A DNA stretch of 7,236 nucleotides from Thermoplasmatota archaeon (GTDB lineage Archaea > Thermoplasmatota > JAQUQK01), in the NCBI GenBank assembly GCA_028716125.1, contig JAQUQK010000093.1, positions 1-7,236 on the forward strand. Reading direction: 5' to 3'. Shown here in pieces: positions 1 to 5,721 of this stretch (positions are counted from its first letter, which is position 1; every line of letters starts with the position of its first letter). The position numbers and the translations under genes were made by a program. The notes below the pieces were generated by a model, which saw nothing but the letters and a program-made list of their open reading frames with translations, was not told the origin of the DNA and searched no databases.

Positions 1-72
1 GCCGCTGTGGCTAAGTGGTATAGCATCTCCTTGGTAAGGAGAAGGTCGCGTGTTCAATTCACGCCAGCGGCT
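1..72 (+). tRNA. tRNA-Thr, anticodon GGU
   Basis: A full cloverleaf can be folded by eye. The acceptor stem is 1-7 with 65-71, all seven pairs canonical. The D stem is 10-13 with 21-24, the anticodon stem 26-30 with 38-42, and the T stem 48-52 with 60-64, closing the loop TTCAATT. The 7-base anticodon loop (31-37, TTGGTAA) places GGT at 33-35, which reads the threonine codon ACC. G1-C and C2-G at the end of the acceptor stem and a U discriminator (base 72) fit archaeal threonine tRNAs. No intron is present, and CCA is not encoded after base 72. The gene begins at the first base of the window, so its promoter is outside. Confidence 0.96.
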
Positions 73-81
73 TAATTCAAA

Positions 82-90
82 AGTCTTTTT
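82..90 (+). terminator. T-tract terminator after tRNA-Thr
   Basis: A run of five T (86-90) lies 14 bases past the tRNA 3' end. Archaeal RNA polymerase commonly stops at such T-tracts, with or without a hairpin. The small hairpin at 96-111 lies downstream of it, not upstream. Confidence 0.5.
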
Positions 91-95
91 ACATA

Positions 96-111
96 GCAGA
101 CTGAAGTCTGC
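96..111. repeat. Short hairpin in the tRNA-protease spacer
   Basis: GCAGAC (96-101) and GTCTGC (106-111) form a perfect 6-bp stem around the loop TGAA. It sits just past the tRNA T-tract. It may help termination or processing, but no role can be shown from sequence. Confidence 0.5.
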
Positions 112-122
112 AAGCACGATTC

Positions 123-138
123 AAAATTTGCAAATTTT
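123..138. promoter_or_regulatory. Perfect 16-bp palindrome upstream of the protease promoter
   Basis: AAAATTTGCAAATTTT equals its own reverse complement. It ends about 31 bp before the TATA box of the protease gene, where a dimeric DNA-binding regulator could act as an activator or repressor. The palindrome is seen directly; the operator role is inference. AT-rich palindromes also arise by chance in AT-rich spacers. Confidence 0.35.
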
Positions 139-168
139 AGTAAAAAAAACGCCAGTTTACAACAACAG

Positions 169-177
169 CTATAAATC
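169..177 (+). promoter_or_regulatory. TATA box of the S8 protease gene
   Basis: CTATAAATC (169-177) is a good archaeal TATA element. A start site about 25 bases downstream falls near 198-200, leaving a short leader of about 10 bases before the ATG at 210. An AGGTTGAT stretch (197-204) resembles a Shine-Dalgarno site with one extra T, 5 bases before the start. Confidence 0.55.
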
Positions 178-209
178 AAAACTGGATGCTCTGGCCAGGT
201 TGATGCCAA

Positions 210-1826
210 ATGAAAGCAATACTGGCTGGAATAATAGGCACGATGTTTCTGATGGGCGCATTCGCGCCGCTGATGAGCGCAAGTGATGTGCAGTACTCTG
301 CAGTTCTTGATCCGCAGCTCAAGGAAAAGATGGATGGCGCGGACTTGAACCTTAAGCTCGAAATCATAGTTACGTATAATGGCGATGCGAAGCAGAACGG
401 AATGGCGCGCTTTGATGCCCTCGGACTGCCGCACGTCGACCTCAAAATACTCCCGATGACTGGCGCAATCGCTCCGGTATATCTCATTAACGAAATTCTC
501 GGATGGCGCGAAGTGAGGAGCGTTTACTGGAATGCGCCGATACAGTTCAGCCTCAAGGACAGCGTCAAAAGCGCCGGGGTTCCTCCAGTATGGAACACTT
601 ACGGAGAGAGGGGAAAGAACGCAACCGTCCTTGTGATAGATTCCGGCGTGGACGGAACCCATCCCGACCTTTTGTATAGCGAGAAGATAATCGAAAGCGC
701 AATGCCGATTGACATCCTGGGCGCAGGACTGCCGGTTGCATGGGCTGAAGGGCTCCCAGTAACTGATTCGGTAGGCCACGGAACGCACTGCCTCGGCACG
801 ATTGGCGGCACGGGACAGGCACTCGGCGGATATACCCTTGGCGCAGTTCCCGACCCGCTTCAGGGCAGCAAGTATGTGGGAATGGCCCCTGAGTGCAAGC
901 TTGTTTCATTCGGTCTCGGCGCGGCGCTGTTTGTCTTTGGAACGGTCCAGGGATTCGAATACGCTCTTGAAAACCAGGAGAAATACGGCATACGCGTCAT
1001 ATCTAACAGCTGGGAGCCCAGCAGTTTCCAAGAGTTCTCCCCCGACAGCCCGACCAGCGTTGCAACGCTGGAATGCTACAAAATGGGAATGCTTGTGGTA
1101 TTTGCTGCGGGAAACAGCGGACCTACAGGGCATACAATGAACGCATATTCGGTCGCTCCGTGGGTCATAGGCGTTGCGGCTGGAACAAAGGACAAGAAGC
1201 TTGCGGATTTCTCATCGCGCGGAAGCAATGACACCGAGATGCCGTACGATCACCCGGATATAACAGCGCCAGGTGTTGAGATAATGGCGGCAAAGGCAAA
1301 GGCAGGAATACTCCAAGCGCTAAGCCCGACATCCGGCCCAACCGATGCGGACTCGGTTTTAGCGCAGGCGACATTCTATATCTGGATGTCCGGCACGTCG
1401 ATGGCATGCCCGCACATAGCCGGCATAGCCGCACTGCTCTTTAGCGCAAATCCAAGGCTCTCGCCCGACCAGGCAATGGACATACTCGTAGGAACCACTG
1501 ACAAGATGGGCGAAAATCCAGTTTGGAAAGTTGGAACCGGATATGTGAACGCAACTCGCGCATATCTGCTTGCAAGGAACACCACCGGAAATCTTGATGC
1601 GTTCAAGGCAAACCAGACTAAATATAGCGGTGCCGGCGACGAACTCTTCGCAAACGACTGCACAAGCGTGGGCTACGACTATTATCCCGAAGTCAAGAGC
1701 AATGAGACTGTAAAGAACGTTACCGTTGAAGAGAAGAAAACGCCGGGATTCGAGGCAGCTTCCTTGATTATGGGGCTTGGCGCAATCGCCGCAGTTGCGG
1801 TCATAATCAGGAAGAAAAAGCAGTAA
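210..1826 (+). CDS. Secreted subtilisin-like (S8) serine protease with PGF-CTERM anchor
   Basis: This 538-aa protein is predicted to be an exported endopeptidase held at the cell surface. Residues 1-24 form a Sec-type signal peptide. Residues about 45-115 look like an inhibitor_I9-type propeptide. The catalytic triad is clear: Asp144 in VIDSGVDGTHPD, His190 in GHGTHC, and Ser397 in GTSMACPH; Asn302 in AAGNSGP is the oxyanion-hole residue. FSSRG (334-338) and APGVEI (353-358) are also typical of the family. A stalk follows with N-glycosylation sequons at Asn457, 468, 498 and 503. The protein ends in TPGF (511-514), a hydrophobic helix (515-533) and a basic tail RKKKQ, which is a PGF-CTERM signal; in known cases an archaeosortase cleaves this and swaps it for a lipid. 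No archaeosortase gene is in the window. The gene is apparently monocistronic. Its natural substrate is unknown. Confidence 0.95.
   Translation: MKAILAGIIGTMFLMGAFAPLMSASDVQYSAVLDPQLKEKMDGADLNLKLEIIVTYNGDAKQNGMARFDALGLPHVDLKILPMTGAIAPVYLINEILGWREVRSVYWNAPIQFSLKDSVKSAGVPPVWNTYGERGKNATVLVIDSGVDGTHPDLLYSEKIIESAMPIDILGAGLPVAWAEGLPVTDSVGHGTHCLGTIGGTGQALGGYTLGAVPDPLQGSKYVGMAPECKLVSFGLGAALFVFGTVQGFEYALENQEKYGIRVISNSWEPSSFQEFSPDSPTSVATLECYKMGMLVVFAAGNSGPTGHTMNAYSVAPWVIGVAAGTKDKKLADFSSRGSNDTEMPYDHPDITAPGVEIMAAKAKAGILQALSPTSGPTDADSVLAQATFYIWMSGTSMACPHIAGIAALLFSANPRLSPDQAMDILVGTTDKMGENPVWKVGTGYVNATRAYLLARNTTGNLDAFKANQTKYSGAGDELFANDCTSVGYDYYPEVKSNETVKNVTVEEKKTPGFEAASLIMGLGAIAAVAVIIRKKKQ
1811..1819 (-). 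terminator. T-tract terminator for the Toprim gene, inside the protease 3' end
   Basis: Read on the minus strand, the lysine-rich tail of the protease gives CTTTTTCTT. This starts 7 bases past the Toprim stop codon, where archaeal polymerase could terminate. No strong hairpin accompanies it. Confidence 0.4.
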
Positions 1827-2321
1827 TTACCTGAAATCTTCCAGGTGGCGAACCACCAGTTCTTTTTCCTCTTCAATTCCCTCTATTCCTGGTTTTTCAA
1901 TGTGCTCTACCATTATAGACTCAAGCAGGCCGCCGAGCGATTCGACGTCCATTATGTATTTCTTGCAGTAGAATGCAAGGCGCTTTCGCAAGTCGTTGTT
2001 GTGTCTTATCTCAATGGAGTCAAGCGCTTCCGAGAGGCGGTCGGCAAGAAATGCGCCGTGCCTGTCCCAGTCTGTTAAAAGTATTACATCTCTTATGCCT
2101 GCGCGATGCAGGGATTCCGAGAACTGGGTTACGGATTCCCCTCGGTTGAAAACAAGAATGCTTCCGATGCATCCAACGTCGCGAAGGGCGCGCTCGTCCT
2201 TGATGCCCTCGACCACAATCGGAATGTCGAGATTTTTGTCTATAAGCTGCTCTAAAACTTCGCGTATCTCGTGGCAATTTTTCCTAGGCAGGGCGAACTG
2301 GTTTAGCCTTCCCCTATCCAT
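1827..2321 (-). CDS. Small Toprim-domain protein (UPF0292 / RNase M5-like family)
   Basis: This 164-aa protein consists almost entirely of a Toprim fold, as found in topoisomerases, DnaG primases and RNase M5. The acidic signature is intact. Motif 1 is IVVEGIKDERAL (35-46) with Glu38, the usual general acid/base. Motif 2 is LLTDWDRHG (81-89) with Asp84 and Asp86, a DxD metal site. Its length and layout match the archaeal stand-alone family COG1658/UPF0292, whose substrate is not established; rRNA or other nucleic-acid processing is the common guess. The ATG at 2319-2321 directly follows an in-frame stop, so the gene cannot start earlier. A GGAG Shine-Dalgarno site (2329-2332, minus strand) lies 7 bases upstream and supports it. 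The stop codon abuts the protease stop codon. The C-terminal tail is rich in Glu and Lys. Confidence 0.85.
   Translation of the reverse strand: MDRGRLNQFALPRKNCHEIREVLEQLIDKNLDIPIVVEGIKDERALRDVGCIGSILVFNRGESVTQFSESLHRAGIRDVILLTDWDRHGAFLADRLSEALDSIEIRHNNDLRKRLAFYCKKYIMDVESLGGLLESIMVEHIEKPGIEGIEEEKELVVRHLEDFR
1844..1873 (+). terminator. Hairpin plus T-tract terminator for the protease, inside the opposing gene
   Basis: GGTGG (1844-1848) and CCACC (1853-1857) form a stem with loop CGAA. The T-rich stretch TTCTTTTTCCTCTT (1860-1873) follows two bases later. This lies 17-47 bases past the protease stop and within the last codons of the convergent Toprim gene. Confidence 0.5.
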
Positions 2322-2369
2322 TTACATTCTCCGGAGTCGCATCCCTAAACTTCGGACTTTAATGGCATC

Positions 2370-2430
2370 TGGGGACTGGTGTCGCCGCACAATAACAGGT
2401 TGGTTCATCCGGGGAGTATCCCAGTCCCCA
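2370..2430. repeat. 10-bp GC-rich inverted repeat
   Basis: TGGGGACTGG (2370-2379) and CCAGTCCCCA (2421-2430) are exact reverse complements separated by 41 bases. A smaller GGGA/TCCC hairpin (2412-2422) competes with the right arm. It sits about 50 bases upstream of the Toprim start and could close an RNA domain. Confidence 0.6.
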
Positions 2431-2454
2431 CCCTGACCTTAGCCGGCGGACGAG

Positions 2455-2501
2455 CGGCATGGCACGCCACAGCAGATGGCTCGGCATGGACGGCACAGCA
2501 G
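2455..2501. repeat. Imperfect direct repeat, two copies
   Basis: The first copy (2455-2475) and second copy (2482-2501) both begin CGGCATGG and end CACAGCAG, with 4-5 differing bases between. They are offset by 26-27 bp. This looks like a local tandem duplication. Confidence 0.6.
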
Positions 2502-2670
2502 CCTTCCATGATTTTTGTCATGCCGACGAATGTTCCAGTCGTTTTACGGCCCTCTGTTGTCCTGAATTCATCCATCGGCAGTTCGCCGGTGTCGACAGGG
2601 ACCCATGAGGGCAGACTGTAGCCCAATCTCGTCAATGCGTTTCATCGTTTCCTCGCGCATCTTCTTAAAT

Positions 2671-2705
2671 CGGGCAGCTGGCAACAAGCTTGCGCTCGCT
2701 GCCTG
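2671..2705. repeat. Hairpin with 8-pair stem
   Basis: Bases 2671-2678 (CGGGCAGC) pair with 2698-2705 (GCTGCCTG). One pair is a G-T wobble that holds only if the plus strand is transcribed. An inner GCAA (2681-2684)/TTGC (2690-2693) stem extends it. Confidence 0.45.
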
Positions 2706-2748
2706 TCGCCTTGATCTTGCTTTTCGTTCACAGTTCGGCAGCAACATG

Positions 2749-2784
2749 TAAAACGGCGAAGCCGTTTTAGGTTACCTTTCGCCG
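2749..2784. repeat. Two mutually exclusive hairpins
   Basis: TAAAACGGC (2749-2757) pairs with GCCGTTTTA (2761-2769) around a 3-base loop. Alternatively CGGCGAA (2754-2760) pairs with TTCGCCG (2778-2784) across a 17-base loop that contains the palindrome GGTTACC. The two helices share bases 2754-2757, so only one can form at a time. Confidence 0.5.
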
Positions 2785-2816
2785 ATCTCGCGAAATCTTC
2801 TACGTCAAGGCATAAG

Positions 2817-2825
2817 TTATATAAA
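2817..2825 (-). promoter_or_regulatory. TATA box, most likely firing leftward into the gene-free region
   Basis: On the minus strand this reads TTTATATAA, a near-ideal archaeal box A. A start about 26 bases on would be near 2795, just ahead of the paired hairpins and about 470 bases before the Toprim gene. The element is nearly symmetric, so rightward firing is possible. In that direction the start site would fall inside the 3' end of the antisense DUF475 gene. Confidence 0.4.
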
Positions 2826-2863
2826 TTGGTGGGCTTTTAATGTTTGTGTACAGTTTCTTCTTT

Positions 2864-3799
2864 TTAGCTGCATTGATTGTTGCGATTTCCATTCTTAAGC
2901 TCCCTATGCGACTTAATGAAGAAAAAGCCGACGACCGCAAAAGTCACGGTTGGCGAAAGCCAGCTTGGAATGTGGGCGCCGAATGCGTCGAGAACCATTA
3001 TCGCGCCGAGGAATAATATGGAGTACATCGCGCCATTCTTCAGGTATGCGTACTTCTTTATGTTGTCAACGTTCCTGATTGTCAGCTCTCTCACTACTAG
3101 CGCGCCGAGTCCATTGCCAAGCAGTATAATGGGCACCGACAATGTGAATGCGAATGCGCCAAGAACCCCATCTATCGAAAACGTGGCGTCAAGCACTTCG
3201 AGATAGAACAGTTTGCTCAGGTCGGATAGGGTCTTGTCTGTGAGATTTCTTTCCTTTTCCTCGGCGTTCTGCTTGAAGCCATGGGTTATGAAAAACGCGG
3301 TAGAGCCGACAACCGCGCCAAATGCCATCATCGGGTCGCGCTTGAGGGCAAACCAGACAATGACTGACAGGAGAACAGATACGACCGCAAAGAACCAGAC
3401 ACCTTGAGAGTGGAAGAATTTTTCACCGACAAGCCCGTAGTTCTTCGGCTCCATGAAAAGCCAGTGGAAGAAAAGGAATACAAGGAATACGCCGCCGCCG
3501 ATGAAGAGTATCGGCGATGATTTCTCGATTACTTCCATTATTATAGGGTCGTTGCTGAATGTGGCAGTGAGCGCGCCTATAGGCCCAAGGGACGGATTTG
3601 CAACGTAGAATATGAGCCATGGAAGCAGGCCGCGGACAAGGAATACTGCGATGAAAAGCCCCCAGACAAGGAACCATTTTCTTGCCCTTTTTCCCATAGT
3701 TCCGAGAACTTCCGCATTGACTATGGCATTGTCTATGCTGCTTATGGTCTCAAAAAGGCACAAACCGGCAATGGTAAGCGCCGCCGAAATAAGGTCCAT
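2864..3799 (-). CDS. DUF475 / TerC-like integral membrane protein
   Basis: This 311-aa polytopic membrane protein belongs to the DUF475 branch of the TerC family. Family members are linked to metal-ion export or tellurite and metal stress; the exact substrate here is unknown. Hydrophobic segments fall near residues 3-17, 43-66, 96-115, 133-151, 157-173, 212-237, 258-274 and 280-295. The paired acidic membrane motifs of the family are present: FETISSIDNAIV (16-27) with Glu17, Asp23 and Asn24, and LEVLDATFSIDGVLG (200-214) with Glu201, Asp204 and Asp210. GNGLGALVVRELT (228-240) and YLKNGAMYSI (252-261) also match. The charged loop 174-198 is probably cytoplasmic. The start ATG is preceded by only a weak G-rich stretch, and a TATA-like AATATAAC about 25 bases upstream would give a near-leaderless message. 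It diverges from the transketolase genes. Confidence 0.88.
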   Translation of the reverse strand: MDLISAALTIAGLCLFETISSIDNAIVNAEVLGTMGKRARKWFLVWGLFIAVFLVRGLLPWLIFYVANPSLGPIGALTATFSNDPIIMEVIEKSSPILFIGGGVFLVFLFFHWLFMEPKNYGLVGEKFFHSQGVWFFAVVSVLLSVIVWFALKRDPMMAFGAVVGSTAFFITHGFKQNAEEKERNLTDKTLSDLSKLFYLEVLDATFSIDGVLGAFAFTLSVPIILLGNGLGALVVRELTIRNVDNIKKYAYLKNGAMYSILFLGAIMVLDAFGAHIPSWLSPTVTFAVVGFFFIKSHRELKNGNRNNQCS

Positions 3800-3820
3800 G
3801 GCCCCCGAATCTTTTTTCTT

Positions 3821-3841
3821 GTTATATTGCTATTTACAAAT
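3821..3841. promoter_or_regulatory. Shared divergent promoter region, DUF475 and transketolase
   Basis: Only 72 bases (3800-3871) separate the two divergent start codons. TTATATT (3822-3828) reads leftward as AATATAA, placed for a near-leaderless DUF475 message. TATTTACAAA (3831-3840) reads rightward about 36 bases before the transketolase ATG. The boxes almost touch, so the two genes may be transcribed in competition. Confidence 0.4.
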
Positions 3842-3871
3842 CTTTTTAGAAATACAAAAGATGCGCCAATT

Positions 3872-4738
3872 ATGCCCCACGCGCCAGAACTTATTTTGTC
3901 CCTTGAAAGGATTGCCGCAAAAATCCGCATAGACGTCATAAAAATGATTGCGAAGGCCGGCACCGGACATCCCGGCGGCTCGCTTTCCGCAACTGACGTC
4001 ATGACCGCACTTTATTTCCATCACATGCGCCACGACCCGAAGAACCCGAAATGGGAGGAAAGAGATAGGTTCGTCTTGAGCAAGGGGCATGTCTGCCCTG
4101 CGCTTTATTCAGCAATGGCCGAATCCGGCTATTTCCCAGTTTCAGAATTAATGACACTTCGCCAGCTCGGCACGCGCCTCCAGGGACATCCGGCAATGCA
4201 GTATTTGCCCGGATTGGAAATAACCACAGGCTCGCTTGGCCAGGGATTGTCGGCAGGACTTGGAATGGCGCTTGCGGCGCGTGTGGGCAAAAAGGAATGG
4301 CGCGTCTACTGCATGATGGGCGACGGGGAGAACGACGAGGGCCAGATATGGGAAGCGGCGATGGCTGCAGGCCATTTCAAGACAGATAATCTCACTGCGA
4401 TTCTTGACCGCAACTCCCTCCAGATAGACGGCTGCACAGAGAACGTCATGTGCCTCGACCCCATTGCGGACAAATGGCGCGCATTCGGCTGGAATGTAAT
4501 AGAGATAGACGGCCACAGCATGGAAGCGATTATGGACGCGCTCGACCTTGCAACGACAGTAAAAGGAAAGCCAACGATTATTATTGCAAAAACCGTAAAA
4601 GGCAAGGGCGTTTCATTCATGGAGAACAACGCCGAATGGCACGGAAAGGCGCCAAATAAAGAACAGACTGAAATTGCGCTTAAAGAATTAGAGGCGCAGG
4701 CGGCAAAGCTTGGCGTCGAAGTATCGAAGGAGGATTAA
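3872..4738 (+). CDS. Transketolase, N-terminal (thiamine diphosphate-binding) subunit
   Basis: This 288-aa subunit supplies the pyrophosphate-binding half of a split transketolase. The enzyme moves two-carbon units between sugar phosphates in the non-oxidative pentose phosphate pathway; in many archaea it supplies ribose or erythrose phosphates. The ThDP motif starts with GDGEND (150-155) and ends with Asn181, which binds the Mg-diphosphate. Family landmarks include GHPGGS (32-37), SKGH (70-73), LQGHP (103-107) and GSLGQGLSAG (120-129), and His257 in WHGKAP. I chose the ATG at 3872 because family members begin close to the helix ELILSLERIA. A TTG 45 bases upstream would add 15 unconserved residues. 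No clear ribosome site precedes it, so the message may have a short leader. The C subunit follows after one base. Confidence 0.94.
   Translation: MPHAPELILSLERIAAKIRIDVIKMIAKAGTGHPGGSLSATDVMTALYFHHMRHDPKNPKWEERDRFVLSKGHVCPALYSAMAESGYFPVSELMTLRQLGTRLQGHPAMQYLPGLEITTGSLGQGLSAGLGMALAARVGKKEWRVYCMMGDGENDEGQIWEAAMAAGHFKTDNLTAILDRNSLQIDGCTENVMCLDPIADKWRAFGWNVIEIDGHSMEAIMDALDLATTVKGKPTIIIAKTVKGKGVSFMENNAEWHGKAPNKEQTEIALKELEAQAAKLGVEVSKED
4727..4735 (+). promoter_or_regulatory. Strong Shine-Dalgarno site for the transketolase C subunit
   Basis: AAGGAGGAT lies inside the last codons of the N-subunit gene, 4 bases before the ATG at 4740. It is the strongest ribosome site in the window. It settles the start at 4740 rather than the upstream TTG at 4710 and suggests coupled, near-equal translation of the two subunits. 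Confidence 0.85.
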
Positions 4739-4739
4739 A

Positions 4740-5693
4740 ATGCCAGCAATTCTTCCAAAGCCGTGGCAGAACGCGGGAATGCGCGAGGCATACGGCAAGA
4801 CGCTTGTGAAGCTTGGCGCGGAAAATCCGAATGTGGTCGTGCTGGATGCAGACCTTTCTGGATCAACTCAGACAAAAATGTTCGGCAAGGCATATCCCGA
4901 AAGATTCTTCAACATGGGAATTGCGGAGCAGAACATGACCGGCGTTGCTGCGGGCTTTGCGGTTTCGGGCAAAATCCCGTTCATGAGCACTTTCGCGGTG
5001 TTTGCCACAGGACGCAACTACGACCAGGTGAGGCAGAGCATCGCATATCCTGAGAACAACGTCAAGATTGTGGCGACTCATTCAGGCGTTTCAGTGGGCC
5101 CTGACGGCGCAACGCATCAGGCGCTCGAAGACGTGGCGCTTATGCGCGGGCTTCCTTACATGACCGTGATCGCACCCGCGGACGCGGTTGAAACTGAAAA
5201 GGCAATCCTTGCAGTTGCAAAGATGCACGGGCCTGTTTACGTTCGCCTGACGCGCAGCCCGTCGCCCGTGATTTTCGGGCCAGACTATGACTTTAAGATA
5301 GGAAAAGGCGTCTTTTTGCGCGAAGGAAAGGACGTTTCGATAGTTTCCACCGGAACAATGACCGTTCCTGCCGTCCAAGCGGCTGAAATCCTTGCGTCGC
5401 AGGGCATAGACGCGGCGGTGCTTCATATGCCGACAATCAAGCCCATCGACGTGGATGCGCTCCTAAAAGCATCGGAAACGCGCAAAATCGTGACCGTGGA
5501 AGAGCACAGCGTAATAAATGGGCTTGGCTCTGCAGTCGCGGAAAACCTAGCGTACTACAATCCGACCAGGCAGATGCGCATAGGAACCGAGGACAGGTTC
5601 GGGGAATCCGGAAGCGCTGAGGAGCTTTATGACAAGTACGGGCTTACGGCACCGAAGATAGCCGAGCGCATAAAGGTATTTATGAAGCACTAA
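4740..5693 (+). CDS. Transketolase, C-terminal subunit
   Basis: This 317-aa protein provides the pyrimidine-binding and C-terminal domains that complete the two-subunit transketolase. Glu63 in NMGIAEQNM (58-66) is the conserved glutamate that activates the thiamine aminopyrimidine ring. HSGVSVGPDGATHQ (114-127) carries the family's His114 and His126 near the active site, and YVRLTRSP (167-174) is typical of the domain. The C-terminal transketolase domain spans about 185-317, with TVEEHS (252-257) and GLGSAV (261-266). The chain resembles the C half of one-piece bacterial transketolases and the related DXP synthases; the separate N partner next door and overall layout favour transketolase. The start codon lies one base after the N-subunit stop. 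The aIF2-beta gene follows after 28 bases. Confidence 0.94.
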   Translation: MPAILPKPWQNAGMREAYGKTLVKLGAENPNVVVLDADLSGSTQTKMFGKAYPERFFNMGIAEQNMTGVAAGFAVSGKIPFMSTFAVFATGRNYDQVRQSIAYPENNVKIVATHSGVSVGPDGATHQALEDVALMRGLPYMTVIAPADAVETEKAILAVAKMHGPVYVRLTRSPSPVIFGPDYDFKIGKGVFLREGKDVSIVSTGTMTVPAVQAAEILASQGIDAAVLHMPTIKPIDVDALLKASETRKIVTVEEHSVINGLGSAVAENLAYYNPTRQMRIGTEDRFGESGSAEELYDKYGLTAPKIAERIKVFMKH

Positions 5694-5721
5694 CCGATGC
5701 ACGTTTATAGGATTGGTTTTA

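Larger units (their letters stand above)
2322..2863. other. Gene-free region with inverted repeats; candidate structured RNA
   Basis: These 542 bp lie between two leftward genes. No open reading frame here resembles a protein I know. The stretch holds a 10-bp inverted repeat (2370-2379/2421-2430), an imperfect direct repeat (2455-2501), an 8-pair hairpin (2671-2705), a 9-bp hairpin (2749-2769) with a competing pairing, and a strong TATA-like box (2817-2825). Such density of pairing, next to a promoter-like element, fits a non-coding RNA gene or long leader. I looked for SRP RNA (GGAAGG...AGCAGC) and RNase P RNA (GAGGAAAGTCC, ACAGAA) landmarks on both strands. I saw only fragments that do not fall in the right order, so I do not name it. 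Confidence 0.35.

Noticed and set aside
72..788. A 238-residue minus-strand frame opposite the protease
   Set aside because: It is antisense to the signal, propeptide and Asp/His catalytic region of a clearly conserved protease. It has no family motif and many Cys, His and Arg residues typical of shadow frames.
2494..2515. GGAAGG followed by CTGCTG on the minus strand as SRP RNA helix 8
   Set aside because: The conserved AGCAGC after GGAAGG is missing, and no Alu-domain or pairing ends could be matched around it.
2379..2621. An 80-residue plus-strand frame in the gap
   Set aside because: No recognisable motif or ribosome site. Its composition is that of the reverse of another frame, and it spans the direct repeat.
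2640..2665. GAGGAAAC on the minus strand as RNase P RNA conserved region I
   Set aside because: The following bases do not match GTCC. The only ACAGA-like partner is about 100 bases away in the wrong context, so the conserved core cannot be formed.
2840..3016. A 58-residue plus-strand frame with a hydrophobic N-terminus, following GGTGGG and a TATA-like box
   Set aside because: It runs mostly antisense inside the well-supported DUF475 gene, whose membrane codons naturally give hydrophobic antisense frames. The TATA box is only 14 bases before its ATG, so the start site would fall downstream of that codon.
5701..5710. TTTATAG as a separate promoter for aIF2-beta
   Set aside because: It lies only about 13-16 bases before the ATG at 5722, so the expected start would fall inside the coding region. 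Co-transcription with transketolase is simpler.
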